Positions 45,050 through 52,723 of a stretch of DNA of 64,000 nucleotides are shown piece by piece (position 1 is the first letter of the stretch; every line of letters starts with the position of its first letter). Both the position numbers and the translations under genes were made by a program. Location of the stretch: NCBI RefSeq assembly GCF_020873895.1, contig NZ_JAHWGT010000021.1:1-64000 (forward strand). Reading direction: 5' to 3'. The notes under the pieces are model-generated. The model saw nothing but the letters and a program-made list of their open reading frames with translations. It did no database searches and had not been told where the DNA came from. Origin of the DNA: Streptomyces sp. DH12 (GTDB taxonomy: Bacteria > Actinomycetota > Actinomycetes > Streptomycetales > Streptomycetaceae).

Positions 45050-45807
45050 TGGCTACCCCCGTACTGGACAAGGTGGAGAAGGACTCCGCCGCCTCGCCGT
45101 ACATCACGGTCACGTTCCGGATCCGCCGGTTCAACCCGGAGGTCACCGACGAGGCGCAGTGGCAGGACTTCACGATCGAGATCGACCCGAAGGAGCGCGT
45201 GCTCGACGGTCTCCACAAGATCAAGTGGGACGTCGACGGCTCGCTCACCTTCCGGCGCTCCTGCGCGCACGGCATCTGCGGCTCCGACGCGATGCGGATC
45301 AACGGCAAGAACAGGCTCGCCTGCAAGACGCTGATCAAGGACATCAACCCGGAGAAGCCGATCACGGTCGAGCCCATCAAGGGCATGACGGTCCTCAAGG
45401 ACCTCGTGGTCGACATGGAGCCGTTCTTCCAGGCGTACCGGGACGTCATGCCGTTCCTCGTCACGTCCGGCAACGAGCCGACGCGTGAGCGCCTGCAGTC
45501 GGCCGAGGACCGGGAGCGCTTCGACGACACGACGAAGTGCATCCTCTGCGCGGCCTGCACGTCCTCCTGCCCGGTGTTCTGGAACGACGGCCAGTACTTC
45601 GGTCCGGCCGCGATCGTGAACGCCCACCGCTTCATCTTCGACTCGCGTGACGAGGCCGGCGAGCAGCGGCTGGAGATCCTGAACGACAAGGACGGCGTGT
45701 GGCGCTGCCGCACCACGTTCAACTGCACCGACGCCTGCCCCCGCGGCATCGAGGTCACCAAGGCCATCGCCGAGGTCAAGCGCGCGCTGATCACGCGTCG
45801 CTTCTGA
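45049..45807 (+). CDS. sdhB: succinate dehydrogenase iron-sulfur subunit
   Basis: The 252-residue SdhB passes electrons from FAD to the quinone. The [2Fe-2S] ligands are in RRSCAHGICGSDAM and the following NRLAC, and the [4Fe-4S] and [3Fe-4S] ligands in CILCAACTSSCPV and CTDACPRGIEV. The ATG overlaps the sdhA stop (TGATG). A long perfect terminator follows. Confidence 0.97.
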   Translation: MATPVLDKVEKDSAASPYITVTFRIRRFNPEVTDEAQWQDFTIEIDPKERVLDGLHKIKWDVDGSLTFRRSCAHGICGSDAMRINGKNRLACKTLIKDINPEKPITVEPIKGMTVLKDLVVDMEPFFQAYRDVMPFLVTSGNEPTRERLQSAEDRERFDDTTKCILCAACTSSCPVFWNDGQYFGPAAIVNAHRFIFDSRDEAGEQRLEILNDKDGVWRCRTTFNCTDACPRGIEVTKAIAEVKRALITRRF

Positions 45808-45824
45808 CCTTCCGGCCACGGGTC

Positions 45825-45877
45825 CGCCGACGGCCCGCGCCCCCTGCGTACCGCGCACGGGGCGCGGGCCGTCGGCG
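45825..45877 (+). terminator. sdh operon terminator
   Basis: A perfect 19-base stem (45825-45843 with 45859-45877) with a 15-base loop starts 17 bases after the sdhB stop codon. Confidence 0.9.
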
Positions 45878-46007
45878 TAGGCGGCGGCGCCGTGGGCGCG
45901 GGGTGCTGCCGGCACTTTGGCCGGAAGGCGCGTGGCGCGGGTGCGTGTACGGGGCAGGTAAGAGGGAGCGCAACGACCGACCGCTCCGTCTTCGTCTGCG
46001 AGGCCCC

Positions 46008-47231
46008 ATGCCCGAAGCCAGGCACGTCACGGAAGCCGCGGAGAGCAGGGAACCCGTCGCGTTCCCCCAGGACCGCACCTGCCCCTACCACCCGCCCGCC
46101 GGCTACGCGCCGCTCCGCGCGGAGCGCCCGCTCGGCCGCGTCACCCTCTACGACGGGCGGCGGGTGTGGGCCGTCACCGGCCACGCCCTGGCCCGTGAGC
46201 TCCTCGCCGACCCGCGGCTGTCCACCGATTCCGGCGACCCCGCCTTCCCCATGCCCACGGCCCGCGCGACGGCCGCCCGCACCCGGCGGCGGGTGCTGCT
46301 CGGCGAGGACGGCGCGGCCCACGGCGCCCGGCGCCGGCCGCTCATCCCGAGCTTCACCCTGAAACGGGCGGCGCAGACCCGGCCGCGGATCGAGCGGATC
46401 GTGCACGGGCTGCTGGACGCCATGGTCGAGCAGGGTCCGCCGGCCGAGTTCGTCGGGGCGTTCGCGCTGCCGGTGCCGTCGATGGTCATCTGCGACCTGC
46501 TCGGGGTGCCCTACGCCGACCACGAGTTCTTCGAGGAGCAGTCGCGGCGCGCCCTGCGCGGGCCGGAGCCGCAGGACGTCCGCGACGCGCTGGCCGCCCT
46601 GGAGGGGTACCTGGGTGACCTGGTCGACGCCAAGCGGGACGCGCCCGGCGAGGGGCTGCTGGACCGGCTGGCGGTGGAGCGGTACGCGACCGGCCTGGCG
46701 ACGCGCCAGGAGCTGGTGGACCTGGCGGTCCTGCTGCTGGTGGCGGGGCACGAGACGACCGCGAACATGATCTCCCTCGGCACGTACACGCTGCTGCGGC
46801 ACCCCGAGCGGCTGGCGGAGCTGCGCGCCGACCCGTCGCTGGTGCCGGCGGCGGTGGAGGAGCTGCTGCGGTTCCTGTCGATCGCGGACGGGCTGCTGCG
46901 GTTCGCGCGGGAGGACGTCGAGGCCGCGGGGACGGTGATCCGGGCCGGGGACGGGGTGGTCTTCCCCGCTTCGCTGATCAACCGGGACGGCGCGGTGTAC
47001 GAGGACCCCGACGTACTGGACTGGGGGCGCTCCGCGCGGCACCACGTGGCGTTCGGCTTCGGCGTCCACCAGTGCCTGGGCCAGAATCTGGCGCGGGCCG
47101 AGCTGGAGATCGCCTTCGGCGCGCTGCTCGCCCGGCTGCCGGGGCTGCGGCTGGCGGTGCCGGCGGAGGAGGTCCCGTTCAAACCCGGCGACACGCTGCA
47201 GGGGATGGTGGAGTTGCCGGTCGCCTGGTGA
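46008..47231 (+). CDS. cytochrome P450
   Basis: The 407-residue P450 shows the I-helix oxygen-binding motif AGHETT (about residue 247), the K-helix ExxR in EELLRF, and the haem loop FGFGVHQCLG with the cysteine ligand near residue 356. It is followed 13 bases later by a small ferredoxin gene, its likely redox partner. General resemblance is to the CYP105/CYP107 type of Streptomyces enzymes, which hydroxylate natural products or xenobiotics; I cannot assign a family or substrate by eye. No biosynthetic genes flank it. Confidence 0.92.
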   Translation: MPEARHVTEAAESREPVAFPQDRTCPYHPPAGYAPLRAERPLGRVTLYDGRRVWAVTGHALARELLADPRLSTDSGDPAFPMPTARATAARTRRRVLLGEDGAAHGARRRPLIPSFTLKRAAQTRPRIERIVHGLLDAMVEQGPPAEFVGAFALPVPSMVICDLLGVPYADHEFFEEQSRRALRGPEPQDVRDALAALEGYLGDLVDAKRDAPGEGLLDRLAVERYATGLATRQELVDLAVLLLVAGHETTANMISLGTYTLLRHPERLAELRADPSLVPAAVEELLRFLSIADGLLRFAREDVEAAGTVIRAGDGVVFPASLINRDGAVYEDPDVLDWGRSARHHVAFGFGVHQCLGQNLARAELEIAFGALLARLPGLRLAVPAEEVPFKPGDTLQGMVELPVAW

Positions 47232-47244
47232 GGAAGGTGGGCCC

Positions 47245-47433
47245 ATGAGCATCTCCATCGACCACGACCGCTGCATGGGGGCGGGCCAGTGCGCCCTGAC
47301 GGCCCCCGGCGTCTTCACCCAGGACGACGACGGCTTCAGCGCCCTGGTGCCGGGCCACGACGAGGACGACCCGATGGTGCGCGAGGCTGCCCGCGCCTGC
47401 CCGGTCCGCGCCATCACCGTCACCGGGACCTGA
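47245..47433 (+). CDS. ferredoxin, [3Fe-4S] type
   Basis: This 62-residue ferredoxin has three cysteines arranged as DRCMGAGQC and ARACPV, the pattern of P450-associated [3Fe-4S] ferredoxins in Streptomyces. AGGAAGG precedes the ATG. It is co-transcribed with the P450 gene and would deliver electrons to it. No ferredoxin reductase gene is nearby. Confidence 0.92.
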   Translation: MSISIDHDRCMGAGQCALTAPGVFTQDDDGFSALVPGHDEDDPMVREAARACPVRAITVTGT

Positions 47434-47469
47434 CCGGCGACCGCACCCTCCGCCCCCTCCCCCGCCCCC

Positions 47470-47507
47470 GCCCCGGGGCCGCCGCGCCAGGCGGTCGGCC
47501 CCGGGGC
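47470..47507 (+). terminator. terminator after the ferredoxin gene
   Basis: A 12-base perfect stem (47470-47481 with 47496-47507) with a 14-base loop ends the P450-ferredoxin unit, 36 bases after the stop codon. Confidence 0.75.
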
Positions 47508-47543
47508 CCTTCCGTGCGTCCGGGCGCGTGCCGACACCCCCGC

Positions 47544-47557
47544 TTGAACATGTTCAA
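47544..47557. promoter_or_regulatory. operator 1 and promoter of the TetR operon
   Basis: TTGAACATGTTCAA is a perfect 14-base palindrome. Its first six bases also make a -35 element, followed 17 bases later by TACAGT (47567-47572) as the -10. A bound repressor would cover the -35. Confidence 0.75.
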
Positions 47558-47589
47558 AAGGAGGTCTACAGTCGACGTCGACACTACTT

Positions 47590-47603
47590 TTGAACGTGTT
47601 CAA
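47590..47603. promoter_or_regulatory. operator 2 of the TetR operon
   Basis: TTGAACGTGTTCAA repeats the first palindrome with one base changed, 46 bases further on centre to centre, between the expected transcription start and the first gene. Between the two lies another perfect palindrome, GTCGACGTCGAC (47571-47582). Confidence 0.7.
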
Positions 47604-47615
47604 GGAGGGTGGGGC

Positions 47616-48023
47616 ATGGACCTCACGGTTGTCGCCTACATCGCGTACCTGCTCATCAGCGTGGTCCTCACCGTGTGGGTGGCGCGGACGCTGAGCCGCA
47701 ACGGGCGGATCTTCCTCGCCAACGTCCTGCGCGGGGACGAGGGGCTCGCCGACGCGGTGAACAGCCTCCTCGTCGTCGGCTTCTACCTCGTCAACTTCGG
47801 CTTCGTCGCGCTCTACCTGCGTCAGGACACCGGCATCGACACCGTCCGGCACCTGTTCGAGGGGCTGTCGGTGAAGCTCGGCGTCGTCCTCCTCGTCCTC
47901 GGCGTCATGCACCTCGGCAACGTCTACGTCCTCAACCGCATCCGCCGCCGCGGCGCGATGGACCGCGAGCAGCAGCCGCCGGTCCCGCCGCAGGGCTGGA
48001 CGCCGCCGGCCGTGCGCGTGTGA
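47616..48023 (+). CDS. small membrane protein of a TetR-type operon
   Basis: The 135-residue protein has three membrane segments: VVAYIAYLLISVVLTVWVA, SLLVVGFYLVNFGFVALYL and LGVVLLVLGVMHLGNVYVL. A polar Pro-rich C terminus follows. The AAGGAGGG ribosome site overlaps the end of operator 2. It is the first gene of an operon with the DCC thiol-disulfide protein and the TetR regulator. I recognise no family function. Confidence 0.8.
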   Translation: MDLTVVAYIAYLLISVVLTVWVARTLSRNGRIFLANVLRGDEGLADAVNSLLVVGFYLVNFGFVALYLRQDTGIDTVRHLFEGLSVKLGVVLLVLGVMHLGNVYVLNRIRRRGAMDREQQPPVPPQGWTPPAVRV

Positions 48024-48030
48024 GCCCGCG

Positions 48031-48441
48031 GTGGCCCCGGTGAAGCCCCTGTGGCGGCTGACCGTCCTGTACGACGCCCAGTGCCCGCTCTGCGTGCACG
48101 TGCGCCACTGGCTGCTGCGGCAGCGCGCGCTCGTCCCGCTGGACCTCGTACCGGCCGGGTCGGTCGAGGCCCGGCGCCGGTTCCCCGCGCTCGACCACGC
48201 GGCGACGCTGGAGGAGATCACGGTCGTGGGCGACGGCGGGCAGGTCTACCGCTCCACCGACGCCTGGATCGTCTGCCTCTGGGCGCTCGCCGAACACCGT
48301 GCGAAGGCCCACTGGCTGGCGAGCCCGGCCGGGCGGCCCCTCGCCCGGACGACCGTCCTCGCCGCCGCCCGGTGGCGGGCGGCGACGGCGGGCCCCACCT
48401 GCGCGGGCGGCAGGTGCGGCACATCCGGGCGCTCCGACTAG
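48031..48441 (+). CDS. DCC family thiol-disulfide oxidoreductase-like protein
   Basis: This 136-residue protein belongs to the DCC (DUF393) family: the N-terminal motif LYDAQCPLC gives the conserved D-x-x-C-x-x-C, like a thioredoxin active site. The rest, including STDAWIVCLWALAEHR, fits the family fold. It begins seven bases after the membrane protein gene (GTG at 48031, with another in-frame GTG at 48040) and ends 11 bases before the TetR gene, so all three are one operon. Confidence 0.82.
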   Translation: MAPVKPLWRLTVLYDAQCPLCVHVRHWLLRQRALVPLDLVPAGSVEARRRFPALDHAATLEEITVVGDGGQVYRSTDAWIVCLWALAEHRAKAHWLASPAGRPLARTTVLAAARWRAATAGPTCAGGRCGTSGRSD

Positions 48442-48452
48442 GCTCGGGTGCT

Positions 48453-49244
48453 GTGAAGGACCAGAAGGCCGGCAAGGTGGCGAAGAGCGAGCAGACCCGC
48501 ACCCTGATCCTGGAGACCGCCCTGCGGCTCTTCCAGGAGCGGGGGTACGACAAGACCACGATGCGGGCCATCGCCCAGGAGGCGGGTGTCTCCGTCGGCA
48601 ACGCCTACTACTACTTCGCCTCCAAGGAGCACCTGGTCCAGGGGTTCTACGACCGGATCGCCGCCGAGCACGCCGCGGCGGTCCGGCCCGTCCTCGACGG
48701 CGACCGCGACCTCGCGGCGCGGATCCGGGACTCGCTGCTGACCTGGCTGGACGTCGCCGAGCCCTACCACCGGTTCGCGGCCCAGTTCTTCAAGAACGCC
48801 GCCGACCCGGAGAGCCCCCTCAGCCCCTTCTCCCCCGACTCGGTCGACGCCCGCCGTGCCGCGATCTCCATCCAGGAGGAGGTCCTGCACGGCTCCGACA
48901 CCAAGACGGCGCCCGAACTGACCGACCTGCTGCCGCACATGATGTGGCTGATGCACATGGGGCTGGTGCTGTTCTGGGTGTACGACCGCAGCGAGGGCGC
49001 CGAGCGCAGCCGCCGACTGGTGGAGCGGACGGCGCCGCTCGCCGCGCGCGCCATCGCGCTCTCCCGGTTCCGGGTGCTGCGGCCGCTCGCGCGCCAGGCG
49101 CACGACGTCATCGTGGAGTTCATGCCGGGCGCCAGGGACGCGCTGGAGAAGGACGCGGTCGCGGAAGACGCGCACCGGACGCCCGGCGGTGAGGGGCCGG
49201 CACGGGGCCGGCCCGCGAAGGGCCCGAAGGCGGGGGACGCCTAG
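48453..49244 (+). CDS. TetR family transcriptional regulator
   Basis: The 263-residue regulator has the TetR helix-turn-helix TLILETALRLFQERGYDKTT, with MRAIAQEAGVSVGNAYYYFAS and KEHLVQGFYD following. A large ligand domain and a charged disordered tail (about 30 residues) complete it. It ends the operon whose promoter carries two TTGAAC/GTTCAA palindromes, so autoregulation is likely. The GTG start lies eight bases after TAGGCT, so an additional leaderless promoter is possible. Confidence 0.9.
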   Translation: MKDQKAGKVAKSEQTRTLILETALRLFQERGYDKTTMRAIAQEAGVSVGNAYYYFASKEHLVQGFYDRIAAEHAAAVRPVLDGDRDLAARIRDSLLTWLDVAEPYHRFAAQFFKNAADPESPLSPFSPDSVDARRAAISIQEEVLHGSDTKTAPELTDLLPHMMWLMHMGLVLFWVYDRSEGAERSRRLVERTAPLAARAIALSRFRVLRPLARQAHDVIVEFMPGARDALEKDAVAEDAHRTPGGEGPARGRPAKGPKAGDA

Positions 49245-49330
49245 GGCGTCCCCGGGGCGCTGCCCGGGGCCTCCTCAGGAGCCCCGGCGGAGGGCACGGG
49301 CCGCCCTCGGGCCGGGCCGTGACGGGCCCC

Positions 49331-50890
49331 CTAGATCCAGCCCAGCTGCCACAGGCGCCAGATGCCGGTGCCGTCGGACAGGTACTGCGAACCGGTCACG
49401 TCGAGGGTGCTGAGCACGTAGTCCTTCTTCTGCCACAGCGGCACGAGCGGCACGTCACGCGCCACCTGCGCCTGGATCTGCTTGAAGTCGCCGACCGCCC
49501 TGGCCCGGTCGCCGTACTGCTGGGTGGCGGCGATGAGCCGGTCGACGCGTGTGCTGGCGTAGCCGTTGTGCAGGGCGTTGTCCCGGCCGACCAGCGGCTG
49601 CGTGAAGCTGTCGGAGTCGGGGAAGTCCGGCAGCCAGCCCAGCCCGTACGCGTCGTAGGCACCGCTCGTGTAGCCCTTCTGGAACTCCTTCCACTCGGCG
49701 GCGACGATCCGCACCCGGAACAGCCCGGTCGACTCCAGCTGGCGGCGCAGCTCGGCCGCCTCCGCCGCCCAGGTCTCCCCCGCGCGGTGGCCGTAGGTGA
49801 AGGTCACCGGCGTCTCGACGTCCGCCTCGCGCAGCAGCTCCTCGGCCCGTTCGACGGCTTCGGCGCCCTCGGGGTACGAGTCGAAGAACGGCGTGCTGTG
49901 GCCGACGAAGCCCCGCGGGATCAGCGAGTACAGCGGCTCCACGGTGGAGTGGTACGGCCCGGTCGCGATCCTCGCCCGGTCGACGAGCCCGGCCACCGCC
50001 TGCCGTACGGCCCGCTCGGCCATCGGCGAGTCCTCGCGGACGTCGAAGACGAGGCTGCGGATCTCGGCGGTGGTGGCCTCCGTCATCCGGACGTCCTCCG
50101 CGCCCGGGTCGAGCGCGGAGAGCACCTGCGGCGGCAGCTGGCGGTGCGTCACGTCGACCTGGCGGCTCCGCCAGGCCGAGGCCAGCTGCTCGTCCTCGGC
50201 GAAGTACCGCACCTCCACCGGGGTCCCCGACCGGTGGACGGCGCCGCGGTAGTGCGGGTTGGGCTCCAGCAGGGCGCGGACGCCGGGGCGGTACTCCTTG
50301 AGCACGTACGGCCCCGAGCCGTCGACGGCGTCGCCCTCCCGCAGCCGGTCCTTCGGGTAGCGGCTGCTGTCGACGATCGCGCCCGCGCCGGTGGCGAGCT
50401 TCAGCGGGAACGTGGCGTCCCGGGCGCCGAGCCGGAAGACGACGTCCCGGCCGTCGGCGGTGACGCTCCTCAGCGTGGGGAACAGGGCCGCCGGCCCCAC
50501 GTCGGCGCCGATGCCGCGCATCCGGTCGAAGGAGTACACGACGTCCTCGGCGGTCACCGCGCGCCCGTTGGAGAACGCGAGCCCCTCACGGAGCGTGCAG
50601 CGGTACGCGGTGAGGCCGCCGCCGGTGAACCCGCAGGTCTGGGCGGCGTCGGGCACCGGGGTCGTCGAACCCGGCTTGAAGGTCAGCAGCGACTGGTAGA
50701 CGTTGCTGTAGAGGGCCCAGGAACCGGCGTCGTACGCTCCGGCCGGGTCCAGTGACGACACTTCGTCGGTCGTGCCGACGGTGATGGGACGATCGTTCTC
50801 CTCTTCTGTCGGAAGCAGGTGCCAGGCCCCTGTCCCGGCCACCACCAGAGCGATGCAGACGACAATGATCCGTAGACGGATCGATCGCAT
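49331..50890 (-). CDS. extracellular solute-binding protein, peptide (family 5) type
   Basis: The 519-residue protein is an ABC solute-binding protein of the DppA/OppA class. Motifs include ITVGTTDEVSSLDPAGAYDA near the start, LREGLAFSNGRAVTAEDVVYSFDR, and a late GYASTRVDRLIAA. It has an N-terminal hydrophobic segment (LRIIVVCIALVVAGTGAWHL) but no lipobox cysteine, so it looks membrane-anchored by an uncleaved helix. No permease or ATPase genes flank it, so its transporter, if any, is elsewhere. AAAGGA supports the ATG. Confidence 0.85.
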   Translation of the reverse strand: MRSIRLRIIVVCIALVVAGTGAWHLLPTEEENDRPITVGTTDEVSSLDPAGAYDAGSWALYSNVYQSLLTFKPGSTTPVPDAAQTCGFTGGGLTAYRCTLREGLAFSNGRAVTAEDVVYSFDRMRGIGADVGPAALFPTLRSVTADGRDVVFRLGARDATFPLKLATGAGAIVDSSRYPKDRLREGDAVDGSGPYVLKEYRPGVRALLEPNPHYRGAVHRSGTPVEVRYFAEDEQLASAWRSRQVDVTHRQLPPQVLSALDPGAEDVRMTEATTAEIRSLVFDVREDSPMAERAVRQAVAGLVDRARIATGPYHSTVEPLYSLIPRGFVGHSTPFFDSYPEGAEAVERAEELLREADVETPVTFTYGHRAGETWAAEAAELRRQLESTGLFRVRIVAAEWKEFQKGYTSGAYDAYGLGWLPDFPDSDSFTQPLVGRDNALHNGYASTRVDRLIAATQQYGDRARAVGDFKQIQAQVARDVPLVPLWQKKDYVLSTLDVTGSQYLSDGTGIWRLWQLGWI

Positions 50891-51033
50891 AGCCGTGATT
50901 CCTTTCACGCCCTCCCCTGTGCGATGGCGCAAACTCAACCACAGGGTGTTCACCGGCGGAAGGGAAAACCTTCACTTCACAGCCACAAGCGCGATGCCGC
51001 CTGCGGAACGCGGGATGCTCGGGAGACTCCGAA

Positions 51034-52401
51034 TCAGGCCTGCCGGGACGCGAGTTCCACGACCGTGATGTCGGACGGCGCCCCCACCCGGACCGGCGGC
51101 CCCCAGGCGCCGGCGCCCCGCGAGACGTACAGCTGCGTGTCGCCGTAGCGCTCCAGACCGGCGAGGGTCGGGTTGGCCAGGTCGGCGAGGAAGTTGCCGG
51201 GCCACATCTGGCCGCCGTGGGTGTGGCCGGACAGCTGGAGGTCGACGCCGTGGCGGACGGCGTCGTGGATCAGTACCGGCTGGTGCGCGAGGAGCACCGC
51301 GGTGCGGGCCCGGTCGCGGTCGCCCAGGGCGCGGGCGAAGTCGGGGCCGTCGCCGTAGGTGGCGCCGGCGACGTCGTTGACGCCTGCCAGATCGAATCCG
51401 GCCATCTCGACGCGCTCGTTGCGCAGGGGGCGCAGGCCGAGTTCGCGGACCTCGTCGATCCACTCCTCCGCGCCGGAGAAGTACTCGTGGTTGCCGGTGA
51501 CGAAGAAGCTGCCGTGCCGGGCCCGCAGCCCCGCGAGCGGCTCGGCCGCCGGGCCCAGGTCGGCGACGCTGCCGTCGACCAGGTCACCCACCACGGCGAC
51601 GAGGTCCGGCTGGGCGGAGTTGACGGCGTCGACGATCCGCTGGGTGTGGGCGCGGCCCAGGATCGGACCGAGGTGGACGTCGCTCACCACGGCGATCCGG
51701 TACCCGTGGGCGCCGCGGGGCAGCTTCGCGAGCGGCACGGTGACCCGCTTGACGCGCGGGCCGCGCAGGACGCCGTGGGTGCCGTACCCGACGGTCCCGG
51801 CGGCGGCGGCCACGGCGGCGGCGCCCACGGCACGGGAGACGAACAGCCGCCGGGACACCCCGGGCGCGGGCGCCTCGGGGGCAGCGGGCGCGGGCGCCTC
51901 CGGGGGCTCGGCGGTACCCGCGGCGGGCTCGGCGGCCGGAGCGGGGGCGGGCTCGGCGGCACCGGCGGGCTCGGCAGCCGGTCCTGCCGGTCCGGCCGGG
52001 CAGGGTACGGGCGGCGCCACGACCGCCCGTACGGTCGCCGTCTCGCGGGGCGCGGCGGCCGGATCGGCGGCCGGGGCGGCGGCGCGGCGGGCCGGCAGGC
52101 GCAGCAGCACCGGCCGCAGGAGCTCCCCGACGAGCAGCGCCAGCACCAGGTACAGGAGGACCGCCAGCCACAGGAAGCCCGGCCAGGCCAGGCCCTGCTG
52201 GAGGGCGAACGGGGCGCCCGCACGGCCCGCGGTCAGCGCGCCGAGCGACAGCAGCGGCAGGGCCGCCGCGGCGACCGTGCCGGCCCGCCGCGCCGCGCTG
52301 CCCGGGCGGGTGGTGTCGCGGACGAGCCGCCGCCACACGTACCAGTGGACCCCGCCGAAGAGCGCCAGGATCAGGGGGAGGACCAGCAAGGCCACCAGCA
52401 T
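51034..52401 (-). CDS. membrane-anchored metallophosphoesterase
   Basis: The 455-residue protein has three or four membrane segments in its first 100 residues, an Ala/Pro/Glu-rich linker (about 105-180), a Tat- or anchor-like helix (RRLFVSRAVGAAAVAAAAGT) and a calcineurin-type phosphoesterase domain facing outside. Metal-binding motifs are DVHLGPI, GDLVDG, GNHEYF and SGHTHGGQ. Similar YkuE-type enzymes act on lipid or nucleotide phosphates. The substrate is unknown. It is nine bases downstream of the next small membrane protein gene and probably co-transcribed with it. Confidence 0.87.
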   Translation of the reverse strand: MLVALLVLPLILALFGGVHWYVWRRLVRDTTRPGSAARRAGTVAAAALPLLSLGALTAGRAGAPFALQQGLAWPGFLWLAVLLYLVLALLVGELLRPVLLRLPARRAAAPAADPAAAPRETATVRAVVAPPVPCPAGPAGPAAEPAGAAEPAPAPAAEPAAGTAEPPEAPAPAAPEAPAPGVSRRLFVSRAVGAAAVAAAAGTVGYGTHGVLRGPRVKRVTVPLAKLPRGAHGYRIAVVSDVHLGPILGRAHTQRIVDAVNSAQPDLVAVVGDLVDGSVADLGPAAEPLAGLRARHGSFFVTGNHEYFSGAEEWIDEVRELGLRPLRNERVEMAGFDLAGVNDVAGATYGDGPDFARALGDRDRARTAVLLAHQPVLIHDAVRHGVDLQLSGHTHGGQMWPGNFLADLANPTLAGLERYGDTQLYVSRGAGAWGPPVRVGAPSDITVVELASRQA

Positions 52402-52410
52402 GGCCCCCTC

Positions 52411-52662
52411 CTACTTCTCGTCGCGTTCGCGCCGCTGGGCGCGCACTCCGCGCAACCCGATCACGCCAATGGCCGTCCCCAGGAGAAAGGACGTGACGGC
52501 CAGCAGAAGATGGACCCAGAAGTATCCGGTGGGGTCACCCGCGTCGTCGAAGGCGAGGCCACTCGCGTCGTTCCACAGGTTCTTGACGAAAGTGATCCAG
52601 ATGAACCAGCTCCACACCCCGAACGCGAGCAGGAACCAGGAGGCGGAGCGGCTGAGTCTCAT
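52411..52662 (-). CDS. small two-helix membrane protein, SCO4848-like
   Basis: This 83-residue protein has two membrane helices (WFLLAFGVWSWFIWITFVKN and GYFWVHLLLAVTSFLLGTAI) and a basic C terminus (GLRGVRAQRRERDEK). It corresponds to the small membrane family typified by SCO4848, located between the carboxypeptidase and phosphoesterase genes in S. coelicolor as I recall. Function unknown. It lies upstream of the phosphoesterase gene and divergent from the carboxypeptidase. Confidence 0.8.
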   Translation of the reverse strand: MRLSRSASWFLLAFGVWSWFIWITFVKNLWNDASGLAFDDAGDPTGYFWVHLLLAVTSFLLGTAIGVIGLRGVRAQRRERDEK

Positions 52663-52723
52663 GGATCCAGTATCCGGTGCACCGGTGTCGGGAGCCGAGC
52701 CGGGTGGTTGTACGTTCTCGAAC

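Noticed and set aside
47544-47557. LexA (SOS) box at TTGAACATGTTCAA
   Set aside because: Actinobacterial LexA boxes have GAAC and GTTC separated by four bases. Here only two bases separate them, and an adjacent TetR gene explains the site better.
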